Shown here one piece after another: positions 44,997-55,983 of a DNA stretch of 64,000 nt. A program made the position numbers and the translations under genes. The notes under the pieces are model-generated. The model had not been told where the DNA came from. It worked only from the letters and a program-made list of their open reading frames with translations, and did no database searches. The stretch is from Serinicoccus kebangsaanensis. GTDB taxonomy: Bacteria; Actinomycetota; Actinomycetes; Actinomycetales; Dermatophilaceae. How positions within the stretch are numbered: position 1 is the stretch's first letter; each line of letters begins with the position of its first letter. Location of the stretch: assembly GCF_008919445.1 (NCBI RefSeq), contig NZ_VSLG01000003.1:335428-399427 (forward strand), given 5' to 3'.

Positions 44997-46397
44997 CTAG
45001 CGCGTGCCGAGCGGCAGCCGGGCACCCCAGCGGCGCCGGCCAGGGGACCGTGCCGGCCGGCCGCCGAGGTGGGCCGCGAGGGTCACCAGCGCCTGCTGCG
45101 CCGGGCTGCCCGGTCTCGTCTCCGCGAGGGTATGCCCGTGCAGCAGTGCGGCGTCCAGCGTCTCGCGGTCCTCGGGCACCAGGTGGATCCGGTCCGCCCG
45201 GGCGAAGCGCCGCAGCGTCTCGACGATCCTGCGCCCCGGCTCCGGCCCGACCGGCCCGGGGCGGACGCGCGTCACCACGACCTCGGGCGCCCCGGCGCTC
45301 AGGCCGGGCAGCTGGTCGAGGGCACGGACCAGGCGTTGCAGCCCCACCGGGTCACCCGATCCCACCACCAGCACCCGGTCCGCCTCCTGCAGGGCGCACA
45401 GGGTGGCGCCGTTGCGCCGTGGCGCGTCGGTGTCGAAGGACAGCTCCTCGTCCTGCTCCACCGAGGACGCGACGTCGACGACCACCCACCGCGCGAGCGC
45501 CCGGGCCTGCTGGATCACGTCGGCCAGCGCGGCCTCGCGGAGCTCGGTCCACCGGTCGGCCCGCGGCAGCCCGGTCAGCACCAGCAGCCCGGGACGCACC
45601 TGCGGCGCCAGGCGCAGCAGCGTCTCCTCGTCGAGCGTCCCCTGGTCCGCGGCACGCGCCGCCGCCGCCACGCCCGGTGACTCGTCCAGCACCGCCAGGG
45701 CCTGGGCGACGCTGCCGCCGCAGGTGTCGGCGTCCACCAGCACCACGCGCTGGGTCGGGTCGGCCAGCTCGTGGGCGAGGTTGACCGCGACGGTGGTCCG
45801 TCCGGTGCTGCCGTGCGGGCCCCAGACGACGATCACCTCGCCCTCGTCGCCGCCCTCCCCGGGCGGCGCGGGCGGCGTGGAGCCCTGGCCCGGCTCGCGC
45901 GCACCTGTCTCCTGCTCGTCGTGGGTGTCCCTCACGTCCCCAGGCCCGGCCGATGGTGCGCGCGCGTCGTATGCACCGGGGTCGACTCCGTCGGAGAGCA
46001 CGCGGGCCTCCACGACGTCCCGCGCCAGGTCGGCCTCGTCGCCCGGGACGAACAGCTGCTGCAGGGCGTCGTCCAGGTCGCTCGTGGAGCTGTCCAGGCC
46101 GAGCGTCGCCGAGACGCCCCAGCGCCGGAGCAGGCGGGCTGCGTCCTCGTCGTGGTCCGGGTGCAGCCCGACCACCCGGGCACCGGCCGCGACCAGCCCC
46201 TGGACCACCTGGCGGTCCAGCCCACGCACGTCCCAGGACACCAGCGCCACCTGGGCGAGCCCTGCCCGGCAGGCACCGACGAGCTCGGCCACGTCCGCGC
46301 AGCGCCGCACCAGCCGGGCCTGCCCGGACCCGGTGAGCAGCGTCGCCACCTGGCTCTCCCACCGCGGCGCGACCGCCGTCACGAGCGACCGGGTCAC
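44997..46397 (-). CDS. CpaE-like / MinD-ParA-type P-loop ATPase
   Basis: The 466-residue protein has an N-terminal receiver-like region (VALVSWDVRGLDRQVVQGLV), a Pro/Gly/Glu linker around 180-215, and a MinD-ParA ATPase domain with VVWGPHGSTGRTTVAVNLAHEL, VVLVDADTCGGSVAQAL and VVVDVASS. The Walker A has Arg where Lys is usual (STGRTT), a substitution I have seen in actinobacterial CpaE-like proteins. CpaE relatives position Tad/Flp pili. It overlaps the SAF-domain gene by four bases (GTGA). No other pilus genes are in view. Confidence 0.75.
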   Translation of the reverse strand: MTRSLVTAVAPRWESQVATLLTGSGQARLVRRCADVAELVGACRAGLAQVALVSWDVRGLDRQVVQGLVAAGARVVGLHPDHDEDAARLLRRWGVSATLGLDSSTSDLDDALQQLFVPGDEADLARDVVEARVLSDGVDPGAYDARAPSAGPGDVRDTHDEQETGAREPGQGSTPPAPPGEGGDEGEVIVVWGPHGSTGRTTVAVNLAHELADPTQRVVLVDADTCGGSVAQALAVLDESPGVAAAARAADQGTLDEETLLRLAPQVRPGLLVLTGLPRADRWTELREAALADVIQQARALARWVVVDVASSVEQDEELSFDTDAPRRNGATLCALQEADRVLVVGSGDPVGLQRLVRALDQLPGLSAGAPEVVVTRVRPGPVGPEPGRRIVETLRRFARADRIHLVPEDRETLDAALLHGHTLAETRPGSPAQQALVTLAAHLGGRPARSPGRRRWGARLPLGTR

Positions 46398-47071
46398 CCG
46401 TCGGACTCCACCGGGGTGCGCGGCGCCGGCACGAGGGTGAGCCGGGCGTCCTGGTCCACCGCACCGATGAGGTCGCCCACCCGGTCGGCGGGCACGACGA
46501 GCGCCACGGCGGCCTGCCCCACCTGAGGCCCGAGCCCGCCCGACTGCTCGGCCACCCGGTCCACGAGCGCCCCGGGCAGGAGCAGCTCGGGGTCGAGGTA
46601 GGCCTCTCCCACCGCCTCCGTGTCCCGCCGGCTCACCCACACGTCGACCGAGGCGCCGGACGACAGCCCGGTCACCGCCGAGGCGTCCACCGGCACGTTG
46701 ACGGTCTTGTCCAACGCCTCGCGCTGGGTCCCCAGCGCCGACGCGGGCACCAGCTCGCCCGCCCGCACCGCCCGCAGCAGGTAGGTGCCCTCGGTGACCG
46801 GCGTCTCGCCGTCCAGGTAGTGCTCCGACCCCTCACCGAGCCGCGCCGGGACCGGCACGAGGTCCCCCTCCTCGACCTGCTGGCCGGGCAGCAGGTCCCG
46901 TGCTGCGGCATACACCGGGCTGGTGTCGTCCAGCCCGGCGACCAGCCGGGCACCACCGGCCACCGAGAGCACCACCAGCAGCAGACCCACGACGAGGCGC
47001 AGGTCTCGCCAGCTGGGCGCCTGCAGGCGTCGCACCGTCCGGTGCTCCTGTGCCGTCCCCGTCCCTGACAT
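46394..47071 (-). CDS. SAF-domain (CpaB/RcpC-like) membrane protein
   Basis: The 225-residue protein has one N-terminal membrane helix (LRLVVGLLLVVLSVAGG) and a SAF domain (VYAAARDLLPGQQVEEGDLV, then LLRAVRAGELVPASALG), resembling CpaB/RcpC pilus assembly proteins. ATG 47071 is preferred because GAAGGGGG lies seven bases upstream; ATG 47092 is an alternative. TATCGT near 47110 could be its -10. It is cotranslated with the CpaE-like gene downstream and divergent from a small HTH gene. Confidence 0.75.
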   Translation of the reverse strand: MSGTGTAQEHRTVRRLQAPSWRDLRLVVGLLLVVLSVAGGARLVAGLDDTSPVYAAARDLLPGQQVEEGDLVPVPARLGEGSEHYLDGETPVTEGTYLLRAVRAGELVPASALGTQREALDKTVNVPVDASAVTGLSSGASVDVWVSRRDTEAVGEAYLDPELLLPGALVDRVAEQSGGLGPQVGQAAVALVVPADRVGDLIGAVDQDARLTLVPAPRTPVESDG

Positions 47072-47109
47072 GTCGGGACCCCCTTCATCCATCGTCTCCC
47101 GACCCGCAC

Positions 47110-47115
47110 GATAGC
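47110..47115 (-). promoter_or_regulatory. Candidate -10 of the SAF/CpaE-like operon
   Basis: TATCGT on the minus strand would give a start near 47103 and a leader of about 30 bases with a good Shine-Dalgarno before ATG 47071. Confidence 0.4.
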
Positions 47116-47178
47116 CTGCGACCGCCTCGGCGCCACACCCGTTGTCCACAGGCCGATCCCCGCCTGGCGTCCGGGTCC

Positions 47179-47184
47179 GTAGGA
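47179..47184 (+). promoter_or_regulatory. Candidate -10 of the small HTH gene
   Basis: TAGGAT would start transcription near 47191. The leader contains GAGAGGAGAG just before GTG 47218. Confidence 0.4.
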
Positions 47185-47217
47185 TCCTGGGCAGGACCCA
47201 CGAGAGGAGAGTGGCGC

Positions 47218-47436
47218 GTGCCCGGGCCGAGATTCCTGACCCTGACCGATGTGGCGGACGAGCTGAACGTGTCCTTGTCGCAGGTCAAGGCCCTCGTCCG
47301 GTCCGGGACACTCGTCGGGATCAAGCTCGGGGGGCGTGGCGTGTGGCGGGTCGAGAGCGCGGAGCTCGAGGCCTACATCCAACGGATGTATGCCGAGACC
47401 CGGGAGTCGTTGCAGCAGGGCGAGGAGCTGCGCTGA
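47218..47436 (+). CDS. Small helix-turn-helix (excisionase/BldC-like) DNA-binding protein
   Basis: The 72-residue protein has a single MerR/excisionase-type HTH: FLTLTDVADELNVSLSQVKALVRSG, then the wing IKLGGRGVWRVESAELEAYI. It resembles BldC-type one-domain regulators of actinobacterial development, although the exact subgroup is not certain. GTG 47218 is in frame and follows GAGAGGAGAG; GTG 47211 is out of frame. It is divergent from the SAF/CpaE-like operon. It could control neighbours. Confidence 0.82.
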   Translation: MPGPRFLTLTDVADELNVSLSQVKALVRSGTLVGIKLGGRGVWRVESAELEAYIQRMYAETRESLQQGEELR

Positions 47437-47449
47437 CCGGCCGGGCCGG

Positions 47450-47995
47450 CTACAGCCGCTGCACCATCGCCACCGCCGCGTAGGGCAGCGACACCAGCCC
47501 GCGCACCGCACCGGCGCGCCGTGGCTCGTCGTCCGCGTGCCGGGCCAGGTCGAGATGGTCGGCCAGCACCCGGTCGATGGTGCCGCTGCGCTGATCCCCC
47601 TCACGGTCGTGCACCCGGACCCTGGCCCGGTCGCGGCTGACCGCGCGCAACGCCTGCCGCAGCCCCCAGCGCCGAGGCCGGTCGTCGACCCGACCGGTCA
47701 ACCCCTCGACCGACACCAGCGCATCCATCACCACGACCCGCTCCTGCCGCTCCTGCTGCCGCGGGTCGTGCACGAGCAGCCAGTCCGGACCCACGTCGAC
47801 CAGGCGGACCGTGAGCGGACCCACGCCGCTGACGCGGACGCGGAGCGGTCGACCCACGTCGGCCGCGAGCCGGTCGCCGAGGTGGACGCGGGACCGCTCG
47901 GCACGGGTGTGCTCGGCCGCATCCGCCTCGACCTCGCGCCGCTCCCACTCCTGCTGCTGGGCCGCGAGGTCCTCGAAGAGCTGGTCCCACCGCAT
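47450..47995 (-). CDS. Conserved hypothetical protein
   Basis: The 181-residue protein begins MRWDQLFEDLAAQQQEWERREVEAD, an amphipathic helix, followed by a beta-rich region (VRVSGVGPLTVRLVDVGPDWLLVHD) and a basic C-terminal half. No known domain. Similar genes are often found close to secA in Micrococcales, which is inference from memory. ATG 47995 is preceded by GGAGGT with little spacing. It converges on the HTH gene. Confidence 0.7.
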   Translation of the reverse strand: MRWDQLFEDLAAQQQEWERREVEADAAEHTRAERSRVHLGDRLAADVGRPLRVRVSGVGPLTVRLVDVGPDWLLVHDPRQQERQERVVVMDALVSVEGLTGRVDDRPRRWGLRQALRAVSRDRARVRVHDREGDQRSGTIDRVLADHLDLARHADDEPRRAGAVRGLVSLPYAAVAMVQRL

Positions 47996-48048
47996 ACCTC
48001 CATCGTGCCATCGGCCATCGCTGCACCGGGCGCGTCGTCCACAACCCC

Positions 48049-48091
48049 TTGACTCGTCGTCGAGTCGCCCTCTACCGTTCGTCAAAGAACG
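48049..48091 (+). promoter_or_regulatory. Promoter of the LysM gene with an overlapping dyad
   Basis: TTGACT (48049-48054), 18 bases, TACCGT (48073-48078): a near-canonical vegetative promoter. CGTTC and GAACG (48076-48091) form a dyad over the -10/start, a possible operator. The following AT-rich stretch is atypical for this DNA. The leader is about 65 bases, ending GGAGGGGG before GTG 48150. Confidence 0.6.
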
Positions 48092-48149
48092 CAAATGCAC
48101 ATAAACGGACGCATACGTCTCGACGTCGGCGACCGGATCGGAGGGGGAC

Positions 48150-48908
48150 GTGATCGAGACAGCACCGCGGGTGGCCGGACGTCGGCGCAGGCACGGCCTC
48201 GGGCCGTCCCTGTGGGGCGTGGCCGGCACGGTCGTGGCCGCAAGCCTCGGCGGGGTGATCGCGTCGCAGGCCGTGGCGACCTGGCCCGGTCCGGACCCCA
48301 CGGCACCAGGCGCCTCCGTCCTCAGCGCGATGCTCCTGCTGGGCGCCGCGCTCCTGGGGTGGCTGACCCTCGTGCTCGCGGCCGCGACCTGGCAGGTGCG
48401 ACCCGGGAGGACGCTGCCGTCGCACTCCCCCGCGCCGGTCCGGCTCGTCGGCGCCCTGCTCATCTCGCTCTCGGCGGCAACCACCGGAGCGGCTCAGGCG
48501 GCGCCGGTGGCGAGCCAGCAGCAGGCCGCCGACCTTCCCGGCACGCCGGCCGTCGACCAGGAGCGGCGCGCGGGCGAGTCGCCGGTCCGCACCGAACCGC
48601 CCGCGCCCGCCCCGCCGGTGCCGGGGTGGACGCCCACGGCTCCCCGTGCCGAGCCCGCCCGCGGTGAGGCCACGCTCGTGACCGGCCCGGTGGCCGAGAC
48701 CCTCCCCGACCACGTCGTCGTGCGCCGCGGCGACACCCTCTGGGACCTGGCCGCACGCCACCTCGGCCCCGAGGCGACCGTGGCGGAGGTGGCGCAGGAG
48801 TGGCCCCGCTGGTATGCCGCGAACCGCGGCGTGATCGGCGCCGACCCGGACCTGCTGCTGCCGGGGCAGGAGCTGGTCGTGCCTGCGGCCGACGAGGTGG
48901 ACCGGTGA
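48150..48908 (+). CDS. LysM domain membrane protein
   Basis: The 252-residue protein has two or three hydrophobic helices in the N-terminal half, a Pro/Ala-rich spacer, and a LysM domain near residues 188-248 (HVVVRRGDTLWDLAARHLG, later LLLPGQELVVP). LysM binds peptidoglycan, so the domain is probably outside the membrane. GTG 48150 has GGAGGGGG just before it. The gene overlaps the next by four bases (GTGA). Confidence 0.85.
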   Translation: MIETAPRVAGRRRRHGLGPSLWGVAGTVVAASLGGVIASQAVATWPGPDPTAPGASVLSAMLLLGAALLGWLTLVLAAATWQVRPGRTLPSHSPAPVRLVGALLISLSAATTGAAQAAPVASQQQAADLPGTPAVDQERRAGESPVRTEPPAPAPPVPGWTPTAPRAEPARGEATLVTGPVAETLPDHVVVRRGDTLWDLAARHLGPEATVAEVAQEWPRWYAANRGVIGADPDLLLPGQELVVPAADEVDR

Positions 48909-49432
48909 GCGGCCGGGCGGCGTCCTCACCCGGCGTGCTGCACCTCACCCCGGTGGCCACCCACGAGCCGACCGCCGACGGCACCGACTGGAGCAGCCCC
49001 GGAGCGGACGGGCACGCCACCGCGCCCTACGTGCAGGGGTCGCTGGCCGTCGACTTCCGAGCCGAGGCCTACGACAGCTACTTCGGCCCGCAGGCCACCG
49101 GGACCCAGGACCTCCCGGAGGCGCAGGCATGGGCGCGGCGGACCCTGCGGGCCCTGCTGGAGATCTGCGCGGGGAACCGCCCCGTCGAGCAGCTGAGCCG
49201 CTGGTTGGCACCCGAGGTGCGCGAGCGCGTCGCCCGCCGGAGCCAGCTGGCCCGGCGGCGCGGCGGTCGCTTCGGCCCGCCGCTCGTCCGCGCGGTGCTC
49301 GCCTGTCACCCGGCCGACGGCGTGTGCGAGATCTCCGCCGTGGTCGTGCTGGAGGGACGCGTGCGGGCGCTCGCGATGCGGATCAGCGGGGTCGACGGCA
49401 GATGGGTGATCACCGCCCTGGAGCTCGGCTGA
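48905..49432 (+). CDS. Rv3235-like (DUF6459) protein
   Basis: The 175-residue protein has a disordered N-terminal third and a C-terminal domain with ARRTLRALLEICAGNRPVEQLSRWL, then EISAVVVLEGRVRALAMRI, ending VDGRWVITALELG. This resembles the Rv3235 family near secA1 in mycobacteria, of unknown function. GTG 48905 overlaps the LysM stop, so the two are co-translated. It converges on secA with 24 bases between. Confidence 0.8.
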   Translation: MSGRAASSPGVLHLTPVATHEPTADGTDWSSPGADGHATAPYVQGSLAVDFRAEAYDSYFGPQATGTQDLPEAQAWARRTLRALLEICAGNRPVEQLSRWLAPEVRERVARRSQLARRRGGRFGPPLVRAVLACHPADGVCEISAVVVLEGRVRALAMRISGVDGRWVITALELG

Positions 49433-49456
49433 GCCGGACCGGCAGCGATCGGCAGC

Positions 49457-52180
<2,724 letters not shown>

Positions 52181-52185
52181 CCGTC

Positions 52186-52192
52186 TAGGCTA
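52186..52192. promoter_or_regulatory. Shared, overlapping divergent -10 for secA and the GNAT gene
   Basis: The heptamer TAGGCTA is a -10 on each strand. On plus, TAGGCT (52186-52191) is seven bases before ATG 52199. On minus, TAGCCT (52192-52187) is six bases before GTG 52180. The start codons are 18 bases apart, so polymerase can serve only one side at a time. Confidence 0.6.
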
Positions 52193-52198
52193 ACCGGC

Positions 52199-53959
52199 AT
52201 GGAGCAGGACGCCGCATCGACGGTGGGTCCGGTGCGCGAGGGGAAGGGTGTGCGGCTGGTGCCGCCGACCGACCGCCACACCGCTCTGCTGGCCGAGCTG
52301 GGACAGGACGAGCGGGTGCGCGGCTGGTGCGCGGGAGCGCCGACGACACGGTGTCGCTGGGTCATCGAGGTCCCCCAGGGCGGGCCCGACGGCACCGTGC
52401 CGGAGACCCACGGATGGCAGCCCGTCGGCGTCGTGGAGTGCCGACCGGACGGGCACGGCGCCGCGGACGTGGGCGTGGCCGTGCAGCAGCATCACCGGGG
52501 CCGGGGCGTGGCCACCGCCGGCCTGGGGGCCGCGCTCGAGCACGCCTTCACCGAGGAGGGCGTCGTCCTGGCCCGGTGGTGGTCCGGGGCGGGCGACTGG
52601 CCCGCGCGACGCGTCGCGTGGCGGCTCGGTTTCACCCAGCCCCAACGGGTGCGCGGACTCGTGCCCGGCTCCTCGGACGAGGGCCCGCGGGACGGATGGG
52701 TCGCGACCCTCCGGCACGACGAGCCGCGGGAGCCCACCCACCCGTGGCTGGAGACGCCGGTGCTGGCCGGGGAGCGGATCGTCCTGCGCCCGTGGCGCGC
52801 CGACGAGGACGACCTGGCGGCCGCGCTGTCCACCGACGACCTGGCGCGGACCTTCGTGGGGCCGATGCTGCCCCCGGCGGCACGCGGGTCCGCCCTGGCG
52901 TGGCTGGCCGGCCAGCCCGAGAGCGCGGCCTCGGGCGCCGGGGTGCGCTGGTGCATCGCGGACCCCGAGAGCGACGCCGCGTGGGGCCTGATGGCCGTCT
53001 TCGACCTGCGCGACCCGTTCGAGCACGGGTGCGGGACGGTGGGCTACTGGTTGCTGCCCGCCGGCCGCGGTCGCGGTGCCGTGACCGAGGCGCTGCAGCT
53101 GGTCAGCCGGTATGCCTTCGCCGAGCTGGGGCTGCACCGTCTCGCCGCGGACACCGACGCCCGCAACGGCGCCTCGCACCGCGCCCTGCTGCGGGCGGGC
53201 TTCCGCTGGGTCGCCACCGAGGCGCAGGCCTGTGTCTACTCCCAGGGCGGGCAGCGTCAGGACAACGTGCGCTTCGAGCTGCTCGCCGACGAGGGCGCCC
53301 AGCGCGCGCCGCTGCCCGGTCCCCCGGCCGCGGTGAGCGAGACGAGGACCCCGGACGGCGCGGGCGCCGGAGGCCCGGGCATCCCGACGCTGCGCACCGA
53401 CGGTCTGGTGCTCCGTCCGTGGCGGCCGGAGCCGGCCGAGGCGGAGCGGATCGTCGAGGCGGTGACCGACCCGGTGTCCCGGCAGTACCTGCCCGAGCTG
53501 CCCGACCCCTACACCACCGCCGACGCGCTGGCCTTCGTCGACCGTGCCCTGCTGCAGGCGCACCGCCGCGAAGCGCTCGTCTGGTGCGTCGCGCAGGAGG
53601 GCACCGACGTGCCGCTGGCCACGGTCACGTTGAGCGGGCTCGACCCACGGACGCGCACCGGGGAGATCGGCTACTGGGCGCACCCGCAGGCCCGCGGCCA
53701 GGGCGTGGTGTCGCGCGCGGTCCCGGTCGTGCTGCGGCACGCCTTCGCCCCGGTGCAGCAGCAGGGGCTGGGCCTGCGCCGGGTGGCCCTGCGGACGGCG
53801 GCGAGCAACGACGCGAGCCAGGCGGTTGCCCGTGCCGCCGGGATGCGCGAGGTGGGCCGCGACCGCTCTGCCCACGTCCTGCGGGACGGCACCGTCGAGG
53901 ACACGGTGCGCTTCGACCGGCTGGGGGAGGACGAGGACGACCTGCCCGTCCCCGGCTGA
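52199..53959 (+). CDS. Triple-domain GNAT acetyltransferase (RimJ/RimL type)
   Basis: This 586-residue protein appears to be three GNAT domains in a row. Domain 1 (about 15-180) has HHRGRGVATAGLGAAL. Domain 2 (about 195-365) has RIVLRPWRADEDDLAAAL, TVGYWLLPAGRGRGAVTEA and ADTDARNGASHRALLRAGF. Domain 3 (about 395-575) has LVLRPWRPEPAEAERIV, EIGYWAHPQARGQGVVSRA and RTAASNDASQAVARAAGM. The R/Q-x-x-G-x-G/A acetyl-CoA loop is present in each. Substrate unknown; N-terminal or small-molecule acetylation is likely. ATG 52199 follows the shared -10. Confidence 0.85.
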   Translation: MEQDAASTVGPVREGKGVRLVPPTDRHTALLAELGQDERVRGWCAGAPTTRCRWVIEVPQGGPDGTVPETHGWQPVGVVECRPDGHGAADVGVAVQQHHRGRGVATAGLGAALEHAFTEEGVVLARWWSGAGDWPARRVAWRLGFTQPQRVRGLVPGSSDEGPRDGWVATLRHDEPREPTHPWLETPVLAGERIVLRPWRADEDDLAAALSTDDLARTFVGPMLPPAARGSALAWLAGQPESAASGAGVRWCIADPESDAAWGLMAVFDLRDPFEHGCGTVGYWLLPAGRGRGAVTEALQLVSRYAFAELGLHRLAADTDARNGASHRALLRAGFRWVATEAQACVYSQGGQRQDNVRFELLADEGAQRAPLPGPPAAVSETRTPDGAGAGGPGIPTLRTDGLVLRPWRPEPAEAERIVEAVTDPVSRQYLPELPDPYTTADALAFVDRALLQAHRREALVWCVAQEGTDVPLATVTLSGLDPRTRTGEIGYWAHPQARGQGVVSRAVPVVLRHAFAPVQQQGLGLRRVALRTAASNDASQAVARAAGMREVGRDRSAHVLRDGTVEDTVRFDRLGEDEDDLPVPG

Positions 53960-53982
53960 GGACCCCACCCGACGGACACGGT

Positions 53983-55191
53983 TCAGGCCACCGGCAGGTC
54001 CACCCGCCTGAGTCCCAGCCACCCGGCCATTTCCTCCAGCTCCGCCAGCAGCCGGGGCGCGACCCCGGCGACCTCGACCCCGTCCTCCCAGTGGATCGCG
54101 CGCGCCACGAGCGTGCCGGCCTCCCGGTCCGCCTTGAGGTCGACCCGGCCCACCAGCTGCTCGTCCACGAGGAAGGGCAGGACGTAGTAGCCGTAGGTCC
54201 GCTTCGGCGCCGGGACGTAGATCTCCAGCCGGTAGCGGAAGTCCCACAGCTGCTCCACCCGCTCGCGCTGCCAGACCAGGGAGTCGAACGGGCTGAGCAG
54301 CGCGGCACCCTCCACCCGGCGGGGCCGCCTCGCCTCCGGGTCCAGCCAGACCGGTCGGTCCCAGCCGCGCACCCTCACCCGCTCGGCCTCGCCGGTGGCC
54401 TCCAGGCGCTCCAGGCCGCGCTCGACGAGGGGGCCACGGACGCGGAAGTAGTCGGCCAGGCAGCGCGCGCTGCCGAGACCGTGGGCGCGCAGCGAGATGC
54501 GGAGCAGGTCCACCACCGACTCCAGCTCCCCGGGTGCGCCGGGCCGGCCCGGTGCGTGGCGCAGCACCTCCTCCGGCAGCACCCGGGCAGGTGCGGCATA
54601 CAGCCGCTCGAACTGGGCGGTGCGTCCGGCGCTGGTGACCTCGCCGGACTCGAAGAGGCACTCCAACGAGGTCTTGACGGCCGACCAGTTCCACCCCCAG
54701 TCCGCGTTGCCCCGCCCCGCGCCGTGCGGCAGGTGGACCTCCACCTCGCGCGCGGTGAGCGGGCCGTGCTGCGCCACCACCTCGGCGACCGCGGACACCA
54801 GCCCGGCGTGCTGCTGCTCCAGGTCCGCCCGCCACGCGAGGACCCGCGGACGCTGCATCCGGAACCCCAGCAGCGGCCAGGTCTGGATCGGGATCAGCGA
54901 CGCCTCGTGCGCCCAGTACTCCACCATCCGGCGCCCCGCCCTGGCCCCGCCGCGCACCCCCGAGCCGTCCCGCAGCCGGTCCAGCAGCGCCGTGTCGTAG
55001 GGGCCGAGCCGGGAGAAGAAGGGCAGGTAGTGGCTGCGGGTCAGCACGTTGACGCTGTCGATCTGGATGACGGCCAACCGGTCCAGGACCCCGGTCAGCG
55101 CCCGGGTGCCGGGGTCGGCCGGTCGCTCCCGCCCGAAGCCCTGCGCCGCGAGCGCGATCCGACGTGCCTGTGCCTGGCTGAGAGTCCTCAC
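53983..55191 (-). CDS. AlkX/YcaQ-like winged-helix DNA glycosylase (HTH_42 family)
   Basis: The 402-residue protein matches the HTH_42 family: LSQAQARRIALAAQGFG, VIQIDSVNVLTRSHYLPFFSRLGPYD and later LLSPFDSLVWQRERVEQLWDF. Gln43-Ile44-Asp45 fits the catalytic QxD motif of YcaQ/AlkX, which unhooks interstrand crosslinks and N7-alkylguanine; AlkZ antibiotic self-resistance enzymes have QxQ. The glycosylase role is inferred from that motif. ATG 55191 has no clear Shine-Dalgarno. It lies downstream of hpf, separated by a strong terminator. Confidence 0.8.
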   Translation of the reverse strand: MRTLSQAQARRIALAAQGFGRERPADPGTRALTGVLDRLAVIQIDSVNVLTRSHYLPFFSRLGPYDTALLDRLRDGSGVRGGARAGRRMVEYWAHEASLIPIQTWPLLGFRMQRPRVLAWRADLEQQHAGLVSAVAEVVAQHGPLTAREVEVHLPHGAGRGNADWGWNWSAVKTSLECLFESGEVTSAGRTAQFERLYAAPARVLPEEVLRHAPGRPGAPGELESVVDLLRISLRAHGLGSARCLADYFRVRGPLVERGLERLEATGEAERVRVRGWDRPVWLDPEARRPRRVEGAALLSPFDSLVWQRERVEQLWDFRYRLEIYVPAPKRTYGYYVLPFLVDEQLVGRVDLKADREAGTLVARAIHWEDGVEVAGVAPRLLAELEEMAGWLGLRRVDLPVA

Positions 55192-55224
55192 GCCCTCAGC
55201 GTGGCAGGTGGGGCCGACACACGA

Positions 55225-55266
55225 CGACCGGCCCGGGCCACCGCAGACGGTGGCCCGGGCCGGTCG
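55225..55266. terminator. Very strong 19-bp terminator hairpin after hpf
   Basis: CGACCGGCCCGGGCCACCG (55225-55243) and its exact complement (55248-55266) form a perfect 19-bp stem with a CAGA loop, 15 bases after the hpf stop and before the alkX-like start. It should uncouple the two same-strand genes. Confidence 0.85.
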
Positions 55267-55281
55267 GTGGGTGGTGCGGGG

Positions 55282-55983
55282 CTAGGAGGCGACCGCCGCC
55301 GCGTCGGCGGAGGTCCGCTCCTCACCGGCGTCGCCGCCGTCGCCGTCCGCGCGATCGAGCCGGAGCACGCCGTAGGACCAGCCGCGGCGCCGGTAGACGA
55401 CGCTGGGCCGGTCGACGTCGGCGTCGTGGAAGAGGAAGAACTCGTGCCCCACCAGCTCCATCTGCGACAGGGCCTCCCCCACGGTCATCGGTGGCGAGGC
55501 GTGCACCTTCTCGCGGACCTCGATGGGGCTGTTCCCCCTCGTCTGGAGCGCCTCGTCGACGGCGTCCTCGGTGTTCTGGGGAGCGTCGCCGCTCGACCCG
55601 TCCTCCTCGGTGGCCAGGGGGTCCGTCGGCAACCCGAAGGTGGCCTCCGCCACCGAGGGCAGCCGGTGCTTGCCGGTGTGCGACACCCGCCGCTTGTCCC
55701 CCAACCTGCGCAGCCGCTCGGTCAGCTTGCCCATCGCGAGGTCGAGCGCGGCATACTCCTCGTCGGCCGCCGCCTCGGCGCGGACCACGGTCCGGTGCAC
55801 GTAGCAGGTGATCTCGCAGCGCTCGGCCTCCTTGGCCTGCCGGGGGTTCGCCTCGTGGGTGAGCACCACCTCGGCGCGGCGGACGCGCGGCGACAGCTGC
55901 GGGATCTTGTCGAGCTTGTCCTCGATGTGGCGGCGGAACCGCTCGGGGACCTCTCGTTTGCGACCGGTCACGGTGAGTTCCAT
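55282..55983 (-). CDS. hpf: Ribosome hibernation promoting factor, long form
   Basis: The 233-residue protein has the HPF/YfiA N-terminal domain (MELTVTGRKREVPERFRRHIEDKLDK-like start and EITCYVHRTVVRAEA), an acidic linker, and the C-terminal dimerisation domain with VGHEFFLFHDADVDRPSVVYRRRGWSYGVLRL. Long HPF drives 100S ribosome dimers in stationary phase. ATG 55983 has GGAGGA seven bases upstream. A possible 34-codon upstream ORF ends in TGATG overlapping the start. Its place between secA and comF is as in mycobacteria. Confidence 0.95.
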   Translation of the reverse strand: MELTVTGRKREVPERFRRHIEDKLDKIPQLSPRVRRAEVVLTHEANPRQAKEAERCEITCYVHRTVVRAEAAADEEYAALDLAMGKLTERLRRLGDKRRVSHTGKHRLPSVAEATFGLPTDPLATEEDGSSGDAPQNTEDAVDEALQTRGNSPIEVREKVHASPPMTVGEALSQMELVGHEFFLFHDADVDRPSVVYRRRGWSYGVLRLDRADGDGGDAGEERTSADAAAVAS

